From the NCBI GenBank assembly GCA_014384665.1, contig JACNFI010000437.1:1-9286 (forward strand): 9,286 nucleotides of DNA. Reading direction: 5' to 3'. Shown piece after piece: positions 6,019-9,286 of the stretch. Below the pieces are notes generated by a model. It saw only the letters and a program-made list of their open reading frames with translations, was not told the origin of the DNA and did not search any database. Numbering within the stretch: position 1 is the stretch's first letter; every line of letters starts with the position of its first letter. The DNA comes from Candidatus Cloacimonadota bacterium (GTDB lineage Bacteria > Cloacimonadota > Cloacimonadia > JGIOTU-2). A program made the translations under genes and the position numbers.

Positions 6019-6051
6019 AAATTCGGAAGGCGGAATTTGGAATTCGGAATG
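6019..6051. repeat. GGAAGGCGG repeat upstream of the SRP RNA
   Basis: AATTCGGAAGGCGGAAT followed by a second AATTCGGAATG. The 17-bp core is identical to the core of the 35-bp repeats at 6561-6630, but in inverted orientation. It lies between a possible SRP promoter (-10 TATCAT at 6049-6054, minus strand) and the RNA 5' end at 6013. Confidence 0.8.
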
Positions 6052-6094
6052 ATAAACAAAAAATTATTGCCAATACAAAAAATGTTTGGGAAAT

Positions 6095-6563
6095 TTATCG
6101 GTCTTTACTTAAACTTTTTCCAGAAGAAATAAATATAGCCAATAATTCGTTGGCTTCATTTCGGAGTTTATTGATATCTTTTATTATATTACTTTCGCCC
6201 AAAATACTTTCTAATATTTCAAGCCAATAAACTGTTTCACTAGCCTCTTTCTCACAGATTGATATTTTTGCTTTAAACTCCGCTTTACTTATGGCACGAT
6301 TTGCTTTTTACCCCGTTAGATAACTTTTAAAGCCTGGATAACTATAAAATATTTCTATCACTCATATTTTGCATAATAGAATAAGCATATTTATCATTTA
6401 TCTAACGGGGCCAGTAATTTGCTCCAATAGAACAACCTGATTTTACTACCTGATATCTGATGACATTGAGTTCAGGTGTATTCCCAATTTTCGATATAGT
6501 TTTTATCAAATCTATAGAAAAATTTTGAGTTCTTTTTTCTAATTCAATAGCAAATTTTTTCAT
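6095..6563 (-). pseudogene. Four-helix-bundle protein (S23/IVP-like), split by a palindromic element
   Basis: Two pieces of one gene. The first, from ATG at 6563, reads MKKFAIELEKRTQNFSIDLI ... VVKSGCSIGANY, then W-P-R and a TAG inside the element (6402-6404), 53 residues in all. The second, on the other side and in a different frame (6095-6307), reads ANRAISKAEFKAKISICEKEASETVYWLEIL ... to TAA at 6095. In the four-helix-bundle family GANY-x-EANRA is continuous, so relative to the expected join about 103 bp have been added, not a multiple of three. The 53-residue piece keeps one to two helices and is unlikely to work. Relatives are found as free genes and as proteins encoded in 23S rRNA intervening sequences. 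The start lies 29 bp past the yidC stop, inside the 35-bp repeat, whose GGAAGG may serve as ribosome-binding site. Confidence 0.85.
6311..6410. repeat. CCCCGTTAGA palindromic element, copy 2 (inside the four-helix-bundle gene)
   Basis: A 100-bp segment bounded by CCCCGTTAGATAA (6311-6323) and its exact reverse complement TTATCTAACGGGG (6398-6410). The interior is A+T-rich, codes for nothing and does not resemble the other copies. It interrupts a gene whose reading resumes in another frame on the far side. Confidence 0.9.
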
Positions 6564-6630
6564 TTCGGATTCCGCCTTCCGAATTCCACCTTTTACATTC
6601 CGGATTCCGCCTTCCGAATTCCGCCTTTTC
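6561..6630. repeat. Two tandem 35-bp repeats at the yidC / four-helix-bundle junction
   Basis: Units 6561-6595 and 6596-6630 match at 32 of 35 positions; the shared core is CGGATTCCGCCTTCCGAATT. On the minus strand each unit ends in ATG. In the unit nearest yidC this ATG is the last codon of YidC, directly before TAA. In the other it is the start codon of the four-helix-bundle gene. An inverted copy of the core lies at 6021-6037. Confidence 0.9.
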
Positions 6631-8236
6631 TTATTAAAATCTGCTCGCCAATAGAAAGTATATTATATGAAAGCCAATAAAGGACTAAACCAGCTGGAAG
6701 AGATTTAAAAATAAATACTAAAAATATTGGCATTCCATACATCATCATCTTTTGAGTTTTTATTTGTGCAAGCTGTTTTTCATCCATATTTGGTGTTGGT
6801 TTTGGAGACATCAACTTCTGTTGTAAAAACATGCTTATTCCCATTATAATTGGTAAAATGTAATAGGGGTCAGGTACAGATAAATCTTTAATCCAGAGAA
6901 TAAAATTTGCATGCCGTAAAGCAATAGTTGATTGCAATACAGGATATAAAGCAAAGAATACTGGCATCTGCAAAAGAAGCGGCAAACATCCTCCAAGAGG
7001 ACTTACACCATGTTCCTTATAAAGAGCCATTATTTCTTTCTGAGCCTTCTGGGGATTATTTTTATACCTCTTTTGTGTTTCTTTAATCAAAGGCTGAATC
7101 TCCTGCATCTTATGAGTAGACCTCATACCCTTATGTGTTAAAGGATAAAATAGAATCTTTATTATAATAGACATTATTATTATTGCAATGCCATAATTGG
7201 GAATGATTTTGTATAAGAATTTAAGCAATTGCAAAATCAATTTGCTTATAGGTCTGATTATTTTCATTCCAAAGTCCATTGAATTCTCTAAACCAATATT
7301 GAAAGCTCGCAAATTATCATAATCTACTGGCCCGAAATAAAAATCATAATCATGCTCAATTTTTAATCTAGATACTTCTACTTTTGCTATCTCTTTTATC
7401 TCGTTATTACTAGCAAATATTGAAAGCTCTCTTAGTTTCACTCGCGAGTGTGGAATAGTAACCAACATAAAATATTTTGATTTTAGAACTGTCCAGCTTA
7501 CATTGCCAAATAATTTCTCTCCTTTTTCAGCATTTTTTAAACTAACTTTCTCAATATTGTTATTAATTTGAGATACTGCCTTAATATAATTTTTGAATCG
7601 TTTATCTCCTTTTTGGTCATAATAGACCCCAGCATCTATTTCTAAATCATAAGATTCTATCAAACCAAAATCTTCAACAAAAAGATTCATTGTGAGATTG
7701 TAATTGTTTTCAAGTGTAAATTTCTTTTTAAGTATCTTCTTACTATCTTGTTCAATGAAAAATTCAACCTCCCAATCACTTTGAGAATATTCTAAATTAT
7801 AATTTGATAAATTAATAGATTCTGAATCTATATTTAGGGTGATATTTAGAAAATCTTTTTCTGATGGGAGTAATTTAACTGGCATCTTATTATCCTTACC
7901 CATCATTATTTTTTGCAAATAAATCTGTTTTATATTCCCACCTTTATTAGTGAAGATTATTTTAACCACATCATTTTCCAGGACTATGTTTTCATTGAGT
8001 TCTGCTCCTTTTCCTAGGGAGACTTCTGACAAGTTTTCTTCACTTCTACCACCAAAGGGATATTCTTGTGTTTCGCTAACTTTTTCTTTAGTTTCTCTGC
8101 TCTCTGGTTTAATTTCCTTTCTGGCTGTTTGTATAGCTTGCTCTGGTTGCTTTGGTGGTGTCTTCCATAAAAATTTGCTACTTAAGTAAAAGACAATAAA
8201 AATAAGCAAAAGTGCCAGTAATGTTCTTTTATTCAT
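6593..8236 (-). CDS. yidC: Membrane protein insertase YidC
   Basis: YidC inserts membrane proteins alone or with SecYEG. This 547-residue protein has the diderm layout: an N-terminal membrane anchor (residues 5-24), a charged linker (25-80), a large extracytoplasmic beta domain (about 85-315), then the conserved C-terminal domain. The latter shows IIIMSIIIKILFYPLTHK (353-369), where K360 takes the place of the functional Arg-366 of E. coli, the coiled hairpin KMQEIQPLIKETQKRYKNNP with ALYKEHGVSPLGGCLPLLLQMPVFFALY (404-431), and membrane segments near 456-472, 500-512 and 514-530. The last 11 residues (about 537-547, ending RKAESGM) are encoded by a dispersed 35-bp repeat and are not expected in relatives. 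The ATG at 8236 lies 9 bp after yidD, with only a weak AAGAAA upstream, so translation may be coupled. The gene is part of the rpmH-rnpA-yidD-yidC block. Confidence 0.97.
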   Translation of the reverse strand: MNKRTLLALLLIFIVFYLSSKFLWKTPPKQPEQAIQTARKEIKPESRETKEKVSETQEYPFGGRSEENLSEVSLGKGAELNENIVLENDVVKIIFTNKGGNIKQIYLQKIMMGKDNKMPVKLLPSEKDFLNITLNIDSESINLSNYNLEYSQSDWEVEFFIEQDSKKILKKKFTLENNYNLTMNLFVEDFGLIESYDLEIDAGVYYDQKGDKRFKNYIKAVSQINNNIEKVSLKNAEKGEKLFGNVSWTVLKSKYFMLVTIPHSRVKLRELSIFASNNEIKEIAKVEVSRLKIEHDYDFYFGPVDYDNLRAFNIGLENSMDFGMKIIRPISKLILQLLKFLYKIIPNYGIAIIIMSIIIKILFYPLTHKGMRSTHKMQEIQPLIKETQKRYKNNPQKAQKEIMALYKEHGVSPLGGCLPLLLQMPVFFALYPVLQSTIALRHANFILWIKDLSVPDPYYILPIIMGISMFLQQKLMSPKPTPNMDEKQLAQIKTQKMMMYGMPIFLVFIFKSLPAGLVLYWLSYNILSIGEQILIRKGGIRKAESGM

Positions 8237-8245
8237 AATTTTTTC

Positions 8246-8482
8246 TTATAGTAAAGGGTCTTTCCCAGCTTTGCAAAACGGATTACAGCGTAATATTCTC
8301 CAGGCTGATAAATAAAACCCTTTTAGAACTCCATATTTTTTAAATGCTGATTTTGAATATTCTGAACATGAGGGGAGAAATCTACATGTATCAGGAAAAA
8401 TTGGTGAAATATATTTTTGATAAAGAGTTATTACTATTATAATTGTCTTACAAATAAATTTTTCTAATTCTTTCAATAGCAT
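8246..8482 (-). CDS. yidD: Membrane protein insertion efficiency factor YidD
   Basis: A 78-residue protein with the full family pattern: LYQKYISPIFP (20-30), CRFLPSCSEYSKSAFKKYG (33-51), then AWRILRCNPFCKAGKDPL (60-77). Conserved cysteines are at 33, 39 and 66. YidD sits at the inner face of the membrane through an amphipathic N-terminal segment and assists YidC-dependent insertion. The ATG at 8482 lies inside the end of rnpA, a 35-bp overlap. No later Met is available before the conserved LYQKY, so the overlap looks real unless a rare start is used. The N-terminus (about 19 residues before YQKY) is a little longer than usual. yidC follows after 9 bp. Confidence 0.95.
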   Translation of the reverse strand: MLLKELEKFICKTIIIVITLYQKYISPIFPDTCRFLPSCSEYSKSAFKKYGVLKGFYLSAWRILRCNPFCKAGKDPLL

Positions 8483-8786
8483 TTTTCAAATCTCTTATAA
8501 TATTTTCATGACCATACTCAAAAATTCCTGGTTTTGTAATAACCAAATAATCAGTGTTGAATGGTATACAATTTTTTGATTTCCTGAAATATTCTTTTAT
8601 CCATCTGCGGATTTTATTTCTTTTTACTGCATTGCCAATTTTTTTGGATGTAATAACTGCAAGTCCAAAATCCCTATTTCTGTAGATATCCTTTTTCACT
8701 ACAATCAAATCAAAAAATGATTTTCTAAATCTCTTTCCATTTTCCCTAAATTCTTTAAATTGATAATATCTTCTTATGCTTTTCAC
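8448..8786 (-). CDS. rnpA: Ribonuclease P protein component
   Basis: A 112-residue basic protein. It binds the RNase P RNA and helps it remove 5' leaders from tRNA precursors. The RNR signature is intact: KKIGNAVKRNKIRRWIKE (48-65). The FGLAVITSKK strand (40-49), which opens the central sheet, and the closing YLVITKPGIFEYGHENIIRDL (80-100) also fit. The start is GTG at 8786, beginning VKSIRRYYQF in the usual position for the family; an ATG overlapping it leads straight to a stop. There is no good Shine-Dalgarno sequence: the only G-rich run upstream is the GGGG end of the palindromic element at 8801-8903, 14 bases away. In most bacteria rpmH and rnpA are close; here 129 bp separate them, almost all of it the element. 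Confidence 0.96.
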   Translation of the reverse strand: MKSIRRYYQFKEFRENGKRFRKSFFDLIVVKKDIYRNRDFGLAVITSKKIGNAVKRNKIRRWIKEYFRKSKNCIPFNTDYLVITKPGIFEYGHENIIRDLKNAIERIRKIYL

Positions 8787-8800
8787 ATGTAATAAATTAA

Positions 8801-8903
8801 CCCCGTTAGATAATTTATTAGAAAAAATTTATATTTCTCTTTTGATATTATTCAATTAACTGATAATATAATATTTATATAAAAACACAAATATCTAACG
8901 GGG
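8801..8903. repeat. CCCCGTTAGA palindromic element, copy 3 (between rpmH and rnpA)
   Basis: A 103-bp segment bounded by perfect 12-bp arms CCCCGTTAGATA (8801-8812) and TATCTAACGGGG (8892-8903), with a very A+T-rich, non-coding interior. Removing it would leave about 26 bp between rpmH and rnpA. The right flank continues as TGAAC, as in copy 1, and forms GTGAACcaGTTCAC (8903-8916) with the end of rpmH. Confidence 0.9.
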
Positions 8904-8915
8904 TGAACCAGTTCA

Positions 8916-9050
8916 CTATAAAGATATTCTTTTTCTTCTTTTAGCTCTACGGCGGTTGAAAATATCTCTACCATTTTTTGACTTCATTCTTACTCTAAAA
9001 CCGTGTTTGCTTTTTCTCCGTTTATTATGTGGCTGATAAGTCCTTTTCAC
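8916..9050 (-). CDS. rpmH: 50S ribosomal protein L34
   Basis: A 44-residue protein of the large ribosomal subunit. The start is GTG at 9050, preceded by GGAGG at ideal spacing; there is no in-frame ATG until mid-gene. The sequence begins MKRTYQPHNKRRKSKHGFR and ends NRRRAKRRKRISL. It matches the L34 pattern KRTYQP..RRK..HGFR.RM..K.GR....RRRAK.RK throughout, and the length is normal. It is the first gene of the rpmH-rnpA-yidD-yidC block and has a strong promoter upstream. Confidence 0.97.
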   Translation of the reverse strand: MKRTYQPHNKRRKSKHGFRVRMKSKNGRDIFNRRRAKRRKRISL

Positions 9051-9074
9051 AAATAAACCTCCAGAAATTTAAAA

Positions 9075-9105
9075 CTTATATTCTATTTCTCTTTTTAGAT
9101 GTCAA
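9075..9105 (-). promoter_or_regulatory. Promoter of rpmH
   Basis: On the minus strand, -35 TTGACA (9100-9105) and -10 TATAAG (9075-9080) are separated by 19 bp; a weaker AATATA gives a 17-bp spacing. The start codon follows about 25 bp later. Just upstream of the -35 is the direct repeat ATGCATacATGCAT (9121-9134), which could bind a regulator. Confidence 0.65.
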
Positions 9106-9196
9106 GGTTTTTTATTTTTTATGCATACATGCATACCCCCAAAAAATTCAAATAAATCGGATTAATTCAATAAACAAAGAAAATAATGGGAGGAAG

Positions 9197-9216
9197 CCCA
9201 CGAATTTATTCGTGGG
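9197..9216. repeat. Perfect 9-bp hairpin upstream of rpmH
   Basis: CCCACGAAT (9197-9205) and ATTCGTGGG (9208-9216) with a 2-base centre. On neither strand is it followed by a T-tract, so it looks like a dispersed palindrome rather than a terminator. No second copy is in this window. Confidence 0.6.
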
Positions 9217-9242
9217 AAAAATAGAACAAATGTACTCATATG

Positions 9243-9261
9243 AACCGTTTCAACGGTTTTT
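9243..9261 (+). terminator. Possible terminator for an unseen plus-strand transcript
   Basis: AACCGTT (9243-9249) and AACGGTT (9252-9258) form a stem running into TTTTT on the plus strand. No plus-strand gene ends here within the window, so it may instead be another short palindrome. Confidence 0.3.
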
Positions 9262-9286
9262 CACATTTTTGATAATCCCCAATTAA

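Noticed and set aside
5727..6059. 110-codon open frame on the minus strand
   Set aside because: It lies over the SRP RNA, whose conserved domain IV and 9-bp closing helix explain the sequence. The translation has no family resemblance.
6299..6423. Direct repeat ATTTGCT on both sides of element copy 2, as target-site duplication
   Set aside because: It is not adjacent to the element ends and is explained by two natural Ala-Asn codon pairs (GCA AAT) of the four-helix-bundle family.
9029..9286. Plus-strand open frame of 85 codons at the right edge
   Set aside because: It starts inside rpmH on the opposite strand, crosses the rpmH promoter and two hairpins, and resembles no protein.
9051..9286. 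Replication origin next to rpmH
   Set aside because: rpmH often neighbours dnaA and oriC, but I find no cluster of DnaA boxes; TTTTTCACA at 9257-9265 matches the consensus at only 7 of 9 positions. dnaA itself is not in the window.
1..9286. tRNA genes
   Set aside because: I saw no T-loop GGTTCGA-type sequence with matching acceptor stems on either strand.

Overview
This window is visibly A+T-rich and reads almost entirely on the minus strand. The right side holds the conserved bacterial block rpmH (L34) - rnpA (RNase P protein) - yidD - yidC, followed by a remnant of a four-helix-bundle (S23/IVP-like) gene and the SRP RNA gene (ffs). The left side holds a radical SAM protein of the COG0731 type, an AlbA_2/Schlafen-type putative regulator, a DUF401 membrane protein, a small predicted lipoprotein and the 5' part of a metallo-beta-lactamase-fold protein. 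YidC has a large extracytoplasmic domain and there is a lipoprotein, which suggests a diderm. The SRP RNA is the long form with an Alu domain. I cannot name the phylum. The combination of low G+C and many short palindromic repeats resembles genomes of uncultured candidate phyla, but that is an impression, not a placement.

Layout from left to right: MBL-fold gene (1-560, runs off the left edge) and lipoprotein gene (600-1199), probably co-transcribed; a repeat-rich gap containing a MITE-like element with 16-bp inverted ends and an 8-bp flanking duplication (1351-1528); DUF401 gene (1564-2757); AlbA_2 gene (2977-4374), whose 3' end runs into an 11-bp tandem repeat; a foldback repeat and hairpin (4478-4654); radical SAM gene (4662-5603); a terminator/promoter region (5604-5715); SRP RNA (5716-6013); four-helix-bundle pseudogene (6095-6563); yidC, yidD, rnpA, rpmH (6593-9050); rpmH promoter and two hairpins (9051-9286).

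The protein-export theme is coherent. SRP RNA directs ribosomes to the membrane, YidC inserts membrane proteins and YidD assists it, while rnpA and rpmH are their usual neighbours.

The most unusual property is the number of short palindromic repeat families and where they sit. At least five occur: (1) an element ending in CCCCGTTAGA/TCTAACGGGG, three copies; (2) a 35-bp GGAATTCGGAAGGCGG repeat; (3) a CCCGACaaGTCGGG palindrome; (4) a GAAGGTAT/ATACCTTC palindrome; (5) the MITE-like element. Several lie inside genes rather than between them. Family 1 adds 21 in-frame codons to the MBL protein, breaks the four-helix-bundle gene, and lies between rpmH and rnpA. Family 2 encodes the last 11 residues of YidC. 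Family 3 encodes part of the lipoprotein. Family 4 forms an apparent extra hairpin in the SRP RNA. The pattern recalls the Rickettsia palindromic elements, but the sequences are not ones I recognise.
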